A stretch of DNA of 64,000 nucleotides from Pontibacter oryzae. Lineage in GTDB: Bacteria > Bacteroidota > Bacteroidia > Cytophagales > Hymenobacteraceae. Below are positions 7,740-16,456 of the stretch, piece by piece. The notes beneath the pieces were generated by a model. The model ran no database searches, was not told the origin of the DNA, and saw nothing but the letters and a program-made list of their open reading frames with translations. How positions within the stretch are numbered: position 1 is the first letter of the stretch; each line of letters starts with the position of its first letter. The translations under genes and the position numbers were made by a program. Location of the stretch: NCBI RefSeq assembly GCF_003576375.1, contig NZ_QWGE01000004.1, forward strand, positions 372,001-436,000, given 5' to 3'.

Positions 7740-9467
7740 TTAAGGCGTATACTTATAAAAGCTGTTAAAGCAGCTTAGCATTGAGTTAACCTTAAACATG
7801 CCGACATACAGCGTATTATCTGTAGCGAAACCGGCGAATGCCATGCCATCATTGTTATTATATGGGTCAGACATACAGCCTGGGTAAAATGCAGCTTTCT
7901 CCCACGTGTTAGTGGAGGCCTGATAATGATAGAGTGTTGGGTTCTGTGACTGAGTGAGCAAATATGCCTCAGAGTACCCTACAGTAAATGCGTAGGTACT
8001 GCTCTGGCTGAACTGACTGTGTGTCTCCCAAGAATCCAGAATTGGGTTATACTCTATTACATTATTGTTAATTAGCACATAAGCTTTGCCGCTGCGGATA
8101 AAAGCTTTGCCATAAGAAGTATAGCCTGGCACCCTGCTATGTGCCGTAAATTGATCTGTTTTCGGGTCGTAACGAAATAGAGTATAGGCGCTTTGGCTGT
8201 TGGTGCCTCCTGTAAAGTATATTTTGCCGTTCAGCACAAAGCTGGCAGCCTGCTTCACTGAAAATGTAGGGCTTGTTTTCTTCTGCCAGGTTGCTGCTCT
8301 AAAATCATATTCCCATACATCGCCATAGTAGTAAATCCCCTCAGTGCCGCCTATCAGGTAAGCCTTATCGCCCACACGGTTCCAAATAGGGTAAGTACGG
8401 GGCGGGCCAGGAAACTTACTCTCCTCACGCCATGTGCCAGTAGCTGTTGAATAGCTCAACACACGATCGCGGTCAAAAAAGTAGCCTTTCCCATCAGCTT
8501 CAAAAGCCGGAAGATACCATGACTGAAATGACTGTGGCTGTGAGGTTACTTGGCTAAATTTAGAGTGTATATACAAGTAAGAGCCAAAAAATGCTGTTTT
8601 TTCACCGGCTCTTACCGAAATGGATAATGGCTTGTCGAACTGATCGGGTTTAGGAAAGGGCACCTCTACGAGTATTTTGGTGTCTGAGGAGGATAGTACC
8701 TTGTAGCTTGTTCCGCCAACGGTCACATATGGCCCCCATCTGCCGCCACTAAAACGCTTGCCAAATATAGTTAATGTGTCGCCGGGTATGGCATCGAGCT
8801 TTGATACTTTTGTTATCTCAGGCCCCCAGATTTTAAAAGACTCCTCTGATACCGTTGTCTGGCCGTTGCACTTTATCTGAATAGGAAAAGAGCCGAACGT
8901 CTGTGATTCAGGAACTCTTATAACCAGCTTGTCGGGGGTAGCTGATAATAGGTAGGCTCTTACAGAGCCAATATAGACTTCGGGGTTATACTTATCCGAT
9001 GCAAAGTTAAAGCCAGAAATAGTAACCTCAGTAAAGTCAGGGCCCTCTTTAGGAAAGAAATCTGTAATAACAGGCGGGCTGAATATTGTGCTTGTGGCCA
9101 CCAGGAGCGTGCTGTATACGGTCTTCGCATTCACAATGGCATAAGCTCGTATCTCATAGGTGCTTTTTTTGGTGAGCCTCTCGGATAACACGGCGCTAAA
9201 GGCATTATTAACCATAGGGGCGGGTATTCTTATCTCCGACTGCTGGTCTGCGGAAACAACTTTATAAGCAAAGCCATACTCTGTTGCAGCGGTTTTGCCG
9301 GGGTGCAAAATCTCTGCCGACACTCTTATTCCTGTGCTATCTGCGTTGGCATATTGCATTTGCAAGTACGGGTACTCGAGTGCATTCGGAAATTCTTCCT
9401 CCTTGGCGCAGCTGTATAGGCAAAACAAAGCCAGGTACAGCAGGTAATAGGTTAAGCGGGTTTTCAT
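7740..9467 (-). CDS. TIG/IPT- and kelch-repeat lipoprotein
   Basis: 575 residues with a lipoprotein signal ending LFCLYSC (modified Cys20, then AKEEE). After an N-terminal beta domain (about 30-130), two IPT/TIG immunoglobulin-like domains follow (about 130-215, starting PPVITDFFPKEGPDFTEV, and 215-300, starting GPEITKVSKLDAIPGDTL). From about 310 to the end there are kelch-type propeller repeats (phrases GDKAYLIGGTEG, NGKIYFTGGTNS, SGKAYVLINNN). This layout is known in surface or periplasmic proteins of Bacteroidota. Its start overlaps the stop of the upstream gene by 4 bases, so the two are translationally coupled and likely work together in the outer envelope. Ligand unknown. Confidence 0.85.
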   Translation of the reverse strand: MKTRLTYYLLYLALFCLYSCAKEEEFPNALEYPYLQMQYANADSTGIRVSAEILHPGKTAATEYGFAYKVVSADQQSEIRIPAPMVNNAFSAVLSERLTKKSTYEIRAYAIVNAKTVYSTLLVATSTIFSPPVITDFFPKEGPDFTEVTISGFNFASDKYNPEVYIGSVRAYLLSATPDKLVIRVPESQTFGSFPIQIKCNGQTTVSEESFKIWGPEITKVSKLDAIPGDTLTIFGKRFSGGRWGPYVTVGGTSYKVLSSSDTKILVEVPFPKPDQFDKPLSISVRAGEKTAFFGSYLYIHSKFSQVTSQPQSFQSWYLPAFEADGKGYFFDRDRVLSYSTATGTWREESKFPGPPRTYPIWNRVGDKAYLIGGTEGIYYYGDVWEYDFRAATWQKKTSPTFSVKQAASFVLNGKIYFTGGTNSQSAYTLFRYDPKTDQFTAHSRVPGYTSYGKAFIRSGKAYVLINNNVIEYNPILDSWETHSQFSQSSTYAFTVGYSEAYLLTQSQNPTLYHYQASTNTWEKAAFYPGCMSDPYNNNDGMAFAGFATDNTLYVGMFKVNSMLSCFNSFYKYTP

Positions 9468-10567
9468 AAGTTGATGCTGGCCGTTACGGATTGGTTGCTA
9501 ATATTGAAATGCTTGCTATAAAACTTATTTTGGCTTATCCCCAACGATATGTAATGTTTGGGGCGGTAGAAATAGCTGATACCTGCACTTACTCCAAGCC
9601 CGTACAAGGTCTCTGATTCAATTGGGGAAGATGATATGTCGCGAAGCCATACGTTGTCTCCCTCGGTCAACGCCTCCATCGCGTGGCTATCACTTTCCAG
9701 GATATGCATTACATTCAGGCCTGCCTGTGCAAACACACGGAACTTTGGCAAACTAAGGCTATACTTTGGCAGGAGTGAGAGCATGGCAAAGTCTAGGTTT
9801 ACTTTATAATCATAGCGCGCATCTTCGGAGGCAAGGGTTCCGTTAAACCTCATTTTGCCATAGCTAGCCTCGGTTTGCACCGAAAGGTTGTTAACTTTCC
9901 AGAGAGGAAGGTCTGCAAAGGCACCCGCACCGATGTTGTATGATGTTGCCTCTGCCGGGCTTAGCGGAGCTACATTAAGCCATGAGTGCTGAATGGTAAT
10001 GACAGAGCGGTTGAAGGAAGAGAACACGCCTGCGCTGGGAAATAAAACCGTAGGCGATTTACTTGCCTCTATGTTTTTAGCGAAATACCGCAGCGAATTA
10101 GGCTTAAGTTTGAACAGGTGCAGGTCATCATGCCACTTGGCAGAAGAAGCTGTGATTGACTGAAGATAGGGCAACAGCTCTTTTTCTGTTATTTGCTCGG
10201 AAATATTAGATGGTTTAAAGAAGACTTTATCGCGTTTAAGGTAGAAAAAGGCACTATCGCCTATAACCTCTACAAAAAGAGACAGGGGGGTGCCATCAAC
10301 GCTAACGGTTTTTACAGCATACTTTTTGCCGTTTTGCAGTGTAAACCCTTCAAGTTCCTGTAAGTTGTATGTTAGAGAAGAACCATTGCGCATGCGGCTG
10401 AACTGCACATGATCTGGCAATTTAGGATCAAAGTCTATAAACCCTTGGCTTTTAAGACCATCCTTCATGATGATGGTTCCCTTGGACTGGCCGTAGCTTT
10501 GCAGCACATTAAAGCTCAGCGTAAGTAAAAGGAGCAGCAGAATTGTTTGTTTTCTGAATAGTAACAC
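9464..10567 (-). CDS. Probable outer-membrane beta-barrel protein
   Basis: 367 residues beginning at a GTG, with a strongly hydrophobic signal peptide (TILLLLLLTLSFNVL) cleaved near QSYGQ. An N-terminal soluble part contains two recurring phrases (GTIIMKDGLKSQGFIDF, LEGFTLQNGKKYAVKTV) of the type seen in Bacteroidota surface proteins. The second half alternates hydrophobic and polar residues in long strands (YDYKVNLDFAMLSLLPKYSL, FRVFAQAGLNVMHIL, HYISLGISQNKFYS), consistent with an 8- to 10-strand barrel. Overlaps the kelch lipoprotein gene by 4 bases. Function not known. Confidence 0.75.
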   Translation of the reverse strand: MLLFRKQTILLLLLLTLSFNVLQSYGQSKGTIIMKDGLKSQGFIDFDPKLPDHVQFSRMRNGSSLTYNLQELEGFTLQNGKKYAVKTVSVDGTPLSLFVEVIGDSAFFYLKRDKVFFKPSNISEQITEKELLPYLQSITASSAKWHDDLHLFKLKPNSLRYFAKNIEASKSPTVLFPSAGVFSSFNRSVITIQHSWLNVAPLSPAEATSYNIGAGAFADLPLWKVNNLSVQTEASYGKMRFNGTLASEDARYDYKVNLDFAMLSLLPKYSLSLPKFRVFAQAGLNVMHILESDSHAMEALTEGDNVWLRDISSSPIESETLYGLGVSAGISYFYRPKHYISLGISQNKFYSKHFNISNQSVTASINL

Positions 10568-10674
10568 GTGGTATTGGAGCTAGTAATAAACTATAAATAT
10601 AGATACAAAATTATATATTGCAAGGAAAATATTTCTGCCGGCACGGTATAGAAACACTATTGAACAAGAAAACT

Positions 10675-11079
10675 ATGGCCAAGTATAACTTAGAATGGCA
10701 GAAGCCAGATGCGCAATTACTCGAAGCCTTGCTGCTGGCAACAGGTGGTGAGGGAGGTGCTCCGTTGCAGGAGATATTGCTGATGGCCGATGCCGTGGAT
10801 GGCACCGTACTAACGCATGAAGAACTGGAGCAAGGGCTCGAAAAGCTGATGTCGGTTGGGTATGTGATGATCCAGAAAAACAAGCTGCTTCTAACGCCCG
10901 CCTTTATGCAGGATTACGATGATATTATGGGCGCGGAAGATGAGGAAGAGGCCCTAATGCAATTGCTGAAAGGCAGAAGCCTGCAAGCCGAAAACATGGA
11001 CGAGCCTAAAATCCTGATCAAGAAGTATAAACTCAAAAGCCAATACGAGGCATACCTGGAGCAGTTCGGGGGAGAATAA
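10675..11079 (+). CDS. Small conserved cytoplasmic protein, unknown function
   Basis: 134 residues from the ATG at 10675; an in-frame TTG at 10618 is not supported. No signal or membrane segment. The N-terminal 60 residues (LEALLLATGGEGGAPLQEIL, HEELEQGLEKLMSVGYVMIQ) look like a winged-helix-type helical unit. A very acidic stretch (MGAEDEEEALM) and a basic C-terminal helix follow. Single gene, facing a shared terminator with serS. No family recognised. Confidence 0.7.
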   Translation: MAKYNLEWQKPDAQLLEALLLATGGEGGAPLQEILLMADAVDGTVLTHEELEQGLEKLMSVGYVMIQKNKLLLTPAFMQDYDDIMGAEDEEEALMQLLKGRSLQAENMDEPKILIKKYKLKSQYEAYLEQFGGE

Positions 11080-11096
11080 GTAACACGGAATAAAGT

Positions 11097-11140
11097 ATAA
11101 ACAGAAGGGCCACTGATCACTCAGTGGCCCTTCTGTTTAT
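11097..11140. terminator. Bidirectional terminator
   Basis: Perfect 20-base arms around a 4-base loop (TCAC): ATAAACAGAAGGGCCACTGA at 11097-11116 and its complement at 11121-11140. It sits between two convergent genes (ending at 11079 and 11161), so it can stop transcripts from both sides. An AAGTATA copy overlaps the left edge. Confidence 0.9.
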
Positions 11141-11160
11141 AAAGCTATAATTTCTCTGAA

Positions 11161-12435
11161 CTAAGAAATCTTCTCGAATCCTAAGTACGGGTGCAGCACC
11201 TTTGGCATGTTAATGCCATCCGGCGTCTGGTTATTCTCCAGAATAGCGGCCACAATGCGTGGCAGGGCCAGGGCACTGCCATTCAGCGTATGCAGCAGCT
11301 GTGTTTTGCCACTCTCGGTTTTGTAGCGCAGCTTCAGGCGGTTGGCCTGGTAGGTCTCGAAGTTAGAGGCCGAGCTTACCTCCAGCCAGCGGTTTTGTGC
11401 GGCAGAGTATACTTCCATGTCGTAGGTCAGGGCAGAGGTAAAGCCCATATCGCCGCCGCAAAGGCGCAGCACGCGATAAGGCAGCTCCAGTTTCTGCAAC
11501 AGCCCCTGTATGTAGCTGCTCATATCCTCCAGCGCCTCATAAGACTTCTCCGGCAGCGTTACCTGCACAATCTCTACCTTGTCGAACTGGTGCAAGCGAT
11601 TCAGGCCGCGCACATCGGCACCCCAAGAGCCAGCCTCGCGGCGGAAGCATGGCGTATGGCCGGTGTTCTTGATCGGCAGTTTCTCCACCGGAACGATTTC
11701 ATCGCGGTACATGTTCGTAATAGGAACCTCCGCCGTCGGGATCAGGTACAGGTTATCTGCCGTGGCATGATACATTTGTCCATCCTTATCAGGCAACTGA
11801 CCGGTGCCGTACCCGGAAGCCTCGTTTACCAGAATAGGTGGCTGTACCTCTATATAACCCGCTTTCATGGCCTCGTCCAGGAAGAAGTTGATCAGGGCAC
11901 GCTGTAAACGGGCACCCTGCTTCTTATAAAACGGAAAACCAGCGCCGCTTACCTTGTTGCCCAGTTCAAAGTCAATGATATCATACTTCTGGATCAGTTC
12001 CCAGTGCGGTTGCGCGCCTTCATGCAGTTGTGGAATCTGGCCATGTTCCAGCACAACCTCATTGTCTTCGGCACTTCTGCCAAAGGGCACGCTATCGTGC
12101 GGCAGGTTAGGCAACTTATAAAGCGCTTTCTGAATGTCTTCTTCTATCGAGGAGAGTTGCTCAGCCAGAGATTTAGTCTGCTGCTTAAGCTCAGAGGTTT
12201 CGGCTTTGGCGGCTTCGGCCTTCTCACGTTCCCCGTTCTTCATCAGCATACCAATCTCTTTGGATATAGAGTTGGCGCGGCTCTGAAGTGAATCATGCTC
12301 GTTCTGGATCTGGCGTCGCTGCTGGTCGAGCTCCAGCAGAGCGGCTACTTCTGTGGCCGCATTTTTGTAGTTTTTCTTGGTCAAACCGGCAATAACCTGC
12401 TCGGTCTGCTCTCTTAAAACTGGTAGCTGTAGCAT
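11161..12435 (-). CDS. serS: Seryl-tRNA synthetase
   Basis: Class II aminoacyl-tRNA synthetase charging tRNA-Ser, 424 residues from the ATG at 12435 (MLQLPVLREQTEQV); the reading frame extends 24 bases further but without family support. The N-terminal long coiled-coil arm (about 27-105) that grips the tRNA variable arm is present. Motif 2 (CFRREAGSWGADVRGLNRLH) and motif 3 (ALPRIVAAILENNQ) with the ATP-binding arginines are intact, as is TAEVPITNMY for serine binding. Single gene ended by the shared terminator. Confidence 0.97.
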   Translation of the reverse strand: MLQLPVLREQTEQVIAGLTKKNYKNAATEVAALLELDQQRRQIQNEHDSLQSRANSISKEIGMLMKNGEREKAEAAKAETSELKQQTKSLAEQLSSIEEDIQKALYKLPNLPHDSVPFGRSAEDNEVVLEHGQIPQLHEGAQPHWELIQKYDIIDFELGNKVSGAGFPFYKKQGARLQRALINFFLDEAMKAGYIEVQPPILVNEASGYGTGQLPDKDGQMYHATADNLYLIPTAEVPITNMYRDEIVPVEKLPIKNTGHTPCFRREAGSWGADVRGLNRLHQFDKVEIVQVTLPEKSYEALEDMSSYIQGLLQKLELPYRVLRLCGGDMGFTSALTYDMEVYSAAQNRWLEVSSASNFETYQANRLKLRYKTESGKTQLLHTLNGSALALPRIVAAILENNQTPDGINMPKVLHPYLGFEKIS

Positions 12436-12721
12436 ATTTTGTGTTAAGTATGAACACAAAAATATACTTTTTTGGGTATTTAGCGGCTTTTTGCAAATCT
12501 TTTAAGCTGATTTTGAAACTTTTTGTCTAAAATACCCCGTAATATTTGTTAATTAAGAGGCATTGCAATAACATTGCGGTACAATTGACGAAGGCCCTTT
12601 TTCCCGTGCCTATCTGACTCTTTCGCAACCTATTCTGTTTTCCTGAATTAAAAAGATAATCTCTCGCTTTGTTCGCCAACCGCGAAACCTGGCAGGTTAG
12701 TTAACTACCATACCATTATTT

Positions 12722-14479
12722 ATGTACAAAATTGAAGAATTGAAAGATAGACTTCTTTCAGAACTCAAAGAAATTGCTGAACAACTGGGCGTTAAGAACT
12801 TTAAAAAACTTAGCAAACAAGACCTCATCTATAAGATACTAGATCAGCAAGCTGTTACTCCTCCCGAAAGCATCTCAAAAAAGTACAAGCCCGCTACTCA
12901 AGCAGCCGCCTCTGGCACCACCGAAACAGTTGAAAGTACAGTTGTGGTAGAAGAAAGTGCACCCGAAGCGCCTGCACCTGCAAAGGAAGAGAAGCGTGCA
13001 CGCATCCAAACGGCGCCGCGCCGCGAAGACCGCGCACAGGCAGCTGTCGTTACTGAATCTCCGGTGAAAGACCATGGCGCACAAAATCACCGCGAGCGCA
13101 GCCCACGCCGCGACAACCGTAACGAGAACAGAGAAGATAACCGCAACGATAACAGAGATACCAGCAGGGAAACCCAACCCCGCAACGATAACAAAGGAGA
13201 GCGTGAGAATCGCCACGACAACCGTGGGAACGATAGCCGCGATAACCGCAACGATAACCGTGGCAATGATAACCGCGGCAACGACAGCAGAGAGAGCCGC
13301 AGCAGCGATAACACGCGCCGTAGCAACCAGCAAAACGCTGCCAACACCAATAACTTTAAAGAGTTTGATGGCATTATCCTGAACGAGGGTGTGCTGGAAC
13401 TGATGCAGGATGGGTATGGTTTCCTGCGCTCCACGCATTATAACTACCTTGCCTCTCCGGATGATATTTATGTATCGCCTTCCCAGATCAAGCTTTTTGG
13501 CCTGAAAACAGGAGATACCGTGAAAGGCCAGATCCGCCCACCAAAAGAAGGCGAAAAGTATTTTGCCCTATTAAAGGTTGAAACAGTAAACGGACGCACC
13601 ACCGAGGAAATCCGCGACCGTATCCCGTTCCAGCACCTAACGCCGCTTTTCCCGGAAGAGCGTTTAAAACTAACAACCCGCCCAAGCCAGTTATCAACCC
13701 GTATTCTTGACCTCTTTGCCCCAATCGGTAAAGGCCAGCGTGGTATGATTGTGGCGCAGCCTAAAACAGGTAAAACCGTGTTGCTGAAAGAGATCGCCAA
13801 CGCTATCTCCGAAAACCACCCGGAAGTATACCTGATGATCCTGCTGATTGACGAGCGCCCGGAAGAGGTTACCGATATGGCCCGTAGCGTGAAAGCGGAA
13901 GTAATTGCTTCTACGTTTGATGAGACCGCAGAGCGCCATGTAAAAGTATCCAGCATTGTATTGGATAAAGCTAAGCGCATGGTAGAATGTGGCCACGATG
14001 TAGTTATCCTCCTGGACTCCATTACGCGTTTGGCGCGCGCCTATAACACCGTAGTGCCTTCATCTGGTAAGATTCTATCAGGTGGTGTGGATGCCAACGC
14101 GCTGCATAAGCCGAAGCGCTTCTTCGGAGCGGCTCGTAACGTGGAAAACGGCGGTTCGCTTACCATCATCGCCACAGCCCTGATCGATACAGGCTCTAAG
14201 ATGGATGAGGTAATCTTCGAAGAGTTTAAAGGTACCGGTAACATGGAACTGCAGCTGGACCGCAAACTGGCCAACCGCAGAGTTTACCCGGCTATCGATG
14301 TGCCTGCTTCTGGTACACGCCGCGAGGACCTGCTCATGGATCGCGACGAGCTGAACCGTATCTGGATTCTGCGCAAGTTTATGTCGGACATGAACTCAAT
14401 CGAGGCTATGGAGTTCCTAAAAGAAAGAATGAAGGGTACCAAGAGCAACGAAGAGTTCCTAATCTCGATGAACGGATAA
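12722..14479 (+). CDS. rho: Transcription termination factor Rho with a large disordered insert
   Basis: RNA-dependent ATPase hexamer that ends transcription. 585 residues, against about 420 in E. coli. The SAP-like Rho_N domain is at 1-45. An insert from about 50 to 212 is first Ala/Glu rich, then almost entirely Asn, Arg, Asp, Gly and Glu (repeated DNRN, NDNRG and NRGNDSR units, 128-200). The cold-shock RNA-binding domain spans about 218-290. The ATPase has P-loop QPKTGKT (346-352), Walker [15 protein letters not shown], the Q-loop [10 protein letters not shown] and the R-loop near [17 protein letters not shown]. Such inserts are known in Bacteroidota Rho and may promote condensates or RNA binding. 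A leader of roughly 200 bases or more precedes the ATG. Confidence 0.97.
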   Translation: MYKIEELKDRLLSELKEIAEQLGVKNFKKLSKQDLIYKILDQQAVTPPESISKKYKPATQAAASGTTETVESTVVVEESAPEAPAPAKEEKRARIQTAPRREDRAQAAVVTESPVKDHGAQNHRERSPRRDNRNENREDNRNDNRDTSRETQPRNDNKGERENRHDNRGNDSRDNRNDNRGNDNRGNDSRESRSSDNTRRSNQQNAANTNNFKEFDGIILNEGVLELMQDGYGFLRSTHYNYLASPDDIYVSPSQIKLFGLKTGDTVKGQIRPPKEGEKYFALLKVETVNGRTTEEIRDRIPFQHLTPLFPEERLKLTTRPSQLSTRILDLFAPIGKGQRGMIVAQPKTGKTVLLKEIANAISENHPEVYLMILLIDERPEEVTDMARSVKAEVIASTFDETAERHVKVSSIVLDKAKRMVECGHDVVILLDSITRLARAYNTVVPSSGKILSGGVDANALHKPKRFFGAARNVENGGSLTIIATALIDTGSKMDEVIFEEFKGTGNMELQLDRKLANRRVYPAIDVPASGTRREDLLMDRDELNRIWILRKFMSDMNSIEAMEFLKERMKGTKSNEEFLISMNG

Positions 14480-14507
14480 GAACGAGCGTTAGCTTGTCAT
14501 ATACTTA

Positions 14508-14550
14508 CAGCCTGCCATACCTTGTGTATGGCAGGCTGTTTTGTTTTTTA
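14508..14550 (+). terminator. rho terminator
   Basis: CAGCCTGCCATAC at 14508-14520 pairs perfectly with GTATGGCAGGCTG at 14526-14538 over a 5-base loop, followed by TTTTGTTTTTT. A textbook intrinsic terminator 28 bases after the rho stop. Confidence 0.92.
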
Positions 14551-14986
14551 TACTTGCTGGTCTGGGGTGTAGATGTAGCAAAGTATGATTTCTGTACCTG
14601 ATGAAGGTAGTGTGAGGTAACATTAGCTTTCAATCATATCCGCTGATCCGGACAGCCCTGTGCGGAACTTTCCTGCTGCGGATTTCCTAATCCGCGTATT
14701 TATACTTGTGCTATACTTTCTGTCTACTATTTATCCTCAGCCCTAAGTGCCTGTTGTTTCATATCTTGCTTTGGTGCGCTCAAGCCCGCAGGGGCTCCCC
14801 GAAATGCTTAGGGTAAACTGTTTCCCATTCGGGGCAGCTTTCACAAGACCTCGAGCTACAAAGCTTATACTTAGATTAACATGATTATCTCAAACCCTAC
14901 TCATACATTGCAGAACCTGAATTTGATTCGGATAGGGGAGATGCCAGACGGACTAGAAGTTCCAATCAAATACCTGAGCTTATCTT
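14551..14986. other. Structured non-coding stretch
   Basis: About 435 bases without a credible gene. It holds a REP-like hairpin (14678-14695), two AAGTATA copies within 20 bases near 14701 and another at 14866. It also holds a larger imperfect fold in which CCCCGAAATG (14807-14816) faces CATTCGGGG (14826-14834), beside AGCCC/GGGCT. A short open frame at 14881-15078 overlaps the next gene antisense and has no coding character. The stretch could be decayed mobile DNA or an unrecognised RNA. Confidence 0.45.
14678..14695. repeat. REP-like palindrome
   Basis: GCGGATT/AATCCGC, 7-base arms with a TCCT loop, resembling in size and GC-edge design the palindromes beside the RAYT gene at 48.4-49.1 kb. 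Just upstream GGAACTTTCC forms a similar minor dyad. Confidence 0.45.
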
Positions 14987-15460
14987 TTACCACCAAAACT
15001 CATAGCCTGGGCGTAGCAGCAAATAGTAGGTGTAGGATGCGAAGAAACCAAATACGATGTGCGCGAAAACCAGTGTGATGAGGTAGACTTTAAGTGTGAT
15101 AAGCGGCGGGTGTGGATGCACCATAAAGAATAGGTACCACGCTAACATAGCTATAAGGCCATGCGCCAGGCCAAACAACAGGCCCCAGGAGGCTGTAGGC
15201 AAGCCAACGCTAGAATCCCAGAGAGCAAGGTAGATTACCGCAAAGAAAATACCTATTGCATAATGCGCGATAGTACCAGCCACTTTAGTGCCCGCCAGTT
15301 GCGAGAGGCTGCCGTCAGGTTGTGTGCGGTTAAGCAGCATGGTGCCTAAGATGCGTACCACTTTCATAACACGGTGCGTGATGAACGAGAGCAAGTATAA
15401 AAAGGCAGTCATGGCGGCAGTACCGATGATGCCTGCTACTACAGCATCTAGAAACTTCAT
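14987..15460 (-). CDS. Four-helix membrane protein, unknown
   Basis: 157 residues, ATG start. Helices at about 8-28 (VVAGIIGTAAMTAFLYLLS), 62-82 (GTIAHYAIGIFFAVIYLAL), 93-113 (GLLFGLAHGLIAMLAWYLFF) and 122-150 (LKVYLITLVFAHIVFGFFAS). Short histidine-containing loops (HYAIG, HGLIA, VHPHPP, AHIVFG) fall close to the membrane, hinting at a metal, haem or lipid contact, but this is only suggestive. Resembles small uncharacterised Bacteroidota membrane proteins. Separate from the UbiA gene by 42 bases and read in the same direction. Confidence 0.75.
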   Translation of the reverse strand: MKFLDAVVAGIIGTAAMTAFLYLLSFITHRVMKVVRILGTMLLNRTQPDGSLSQLAGTKVAGTIAHYAIGIFFAVIYLALWDSSVGLPTASWGLLFGLAHGLIAMLAWYLFFMVHPHPPLITLKVYLITLVFAHIVFGFFASYTYYLLLRPGYEFWW

Positions 15461-15502
15461 AGGCTTAGCATTTTAGAGCTATTCCATACTACGCAAGCAA
15501 GG

Positions 15503-16456
15503 TTAAGTTTGCCACATTTTTAAGGCAATCATCAATAGAAAGGCCGCACTGATGCACAGAGAGGATATTTTATTCATCAGCATGGTGTTTTCGTAATTCA
15601 CTTCTCCTGCATCCTTTTGGGCACGCAATACCCATCCTGTAAAGAAGTATAAAACAGGAGCGGTGCAAACCAAGAAAACAATAATATTCTGCACCTGGTG
15701 GGTACTAAAGTATAACCAAAGTAACAGCCCGGAACCTGTCAGCAAACTGAGCGCCGCAAACAGATAAGTGCCGTTTATCCCTAGCAGCAAACTAAGCGTG
15801 CGGTCGCCGCGGCGGCTGTCTTCGGTGTGCTGGTAAATCTGGGTAAGGGGGTAAGAGCCACACAAAAAAAGCGTGCTCACCAATGCAAACCAGATATTGG
15901 GCTGCGCTAACACCAAGTGCCATGACAGCCCGGCCCCTACCTGCACCATCGCATACGTAAAGGCCCCCTGGAAAAAGGTAACCACAAAGGTGCTGGCGAT
16001 AGGGTATTTCTTCAGACGGATGCCCTCGTAGCTGTAAGCCTTAGAGATAACTAGGTATAAAGCTACAAGCGCAGCAAACAGCGGCGAGAGCAATAGGCTG
16101 CAAAGTATGGCCAGTGCATCGAACAGCAACACCAGATGCATCAGCTGCCGGTTAACTTTGGGCGGGTTCTTAAGGCCTCCTATGCTGCCTTCGTCGCGGT
16201 CGTAGTATGAGTTATAGCCGTTGCTGGCCGGGTAAACCAACACATGCAAGATCAGGAACACGATTACGGCTTGCCAAAAAACGACATGCTGCAGGGTGCT
16301 TAAGGCAAACCAGAAAACGGGCATCAGGTATACCGAAAACGGAATGCGCATAAGCGTGAAGGCGCTGCTATACTTTTCTGGGAACTTCAAGGGGTGCTGA
16401 TTAAGTGGTTTTCTGGTATGCTTTTTTGCCGCATGGTCAAGGGCATCATTATACAT
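15503..16456 (-). CDS. UbiA-family prenyltransferase
   Basis: Integral membrane protein of 317 residues with about eight helices. The first family signature is NSYYDRDEGSIGG (about residues 82-94), which supplies the Asn/Asp residues that bind Mg-diphosphate. The second, YQHTEDSRRGDRT, lies near 205-217. UbiA enzymes attach prenyl chains to aromatic or other acceptors in quinone, haem, chlorophyll or archaeal-type lipid synthesis. The start overlaps the upstream methyltransferase gene by 8 bases, so the pair is one unit. Neither MenA nor UbiA proper is indicated: the partner methyltransferase and absence of men genes argue for a small accessory prenyl-lipid or pigment pathway. Confidence 0.88.
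   Translation of the reverse strand: MYNDALDHAAKKHTRKPLNQHPLKFPEKYSSAFTLMRIPFSVYLMPVFWFALSTLQHVVFWQAVIVFLILHVLVYPASNGYNSYYDRDEGSIGGLKNPPKVNRQLMHLVLLFDALAILCSLLLSPLFAALVALYLVISKAYSYEGIRLKKYPIASTFVVTFFQGAFTYAMVQVGAGLSWHLVLAQPNIWFALVSTLFLCGSYPLTQIYQHTEDSRRGDRTLSLLLGINGTYLFAALSLLTGSGLLLWLYFSTHQVQNIIVFLVCTAPVLYFFTGWVLRAQKDAGEVNYENTMLMNKISSLCISAAFLLMIALKMWQT

Noticed and set aside
12436-12721. Riboswitch or ncRNA in the serS-rho gap
   Set aside because: AT-rich with no strong fold or recognisable conserved core.
13089-13330. Tandem DNA satellite within rho
   Set aside because: The repeats follow codons of a low-complexity protein segment and are too imperfect to be an independent satellite.
14881-15078. 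Short frame of 65 codons upstream of and antisense to the membrane protein gene at 14987
   Set aside because: No family resemblance, overlaps a convincing gene on the other strand and has no promoter box.
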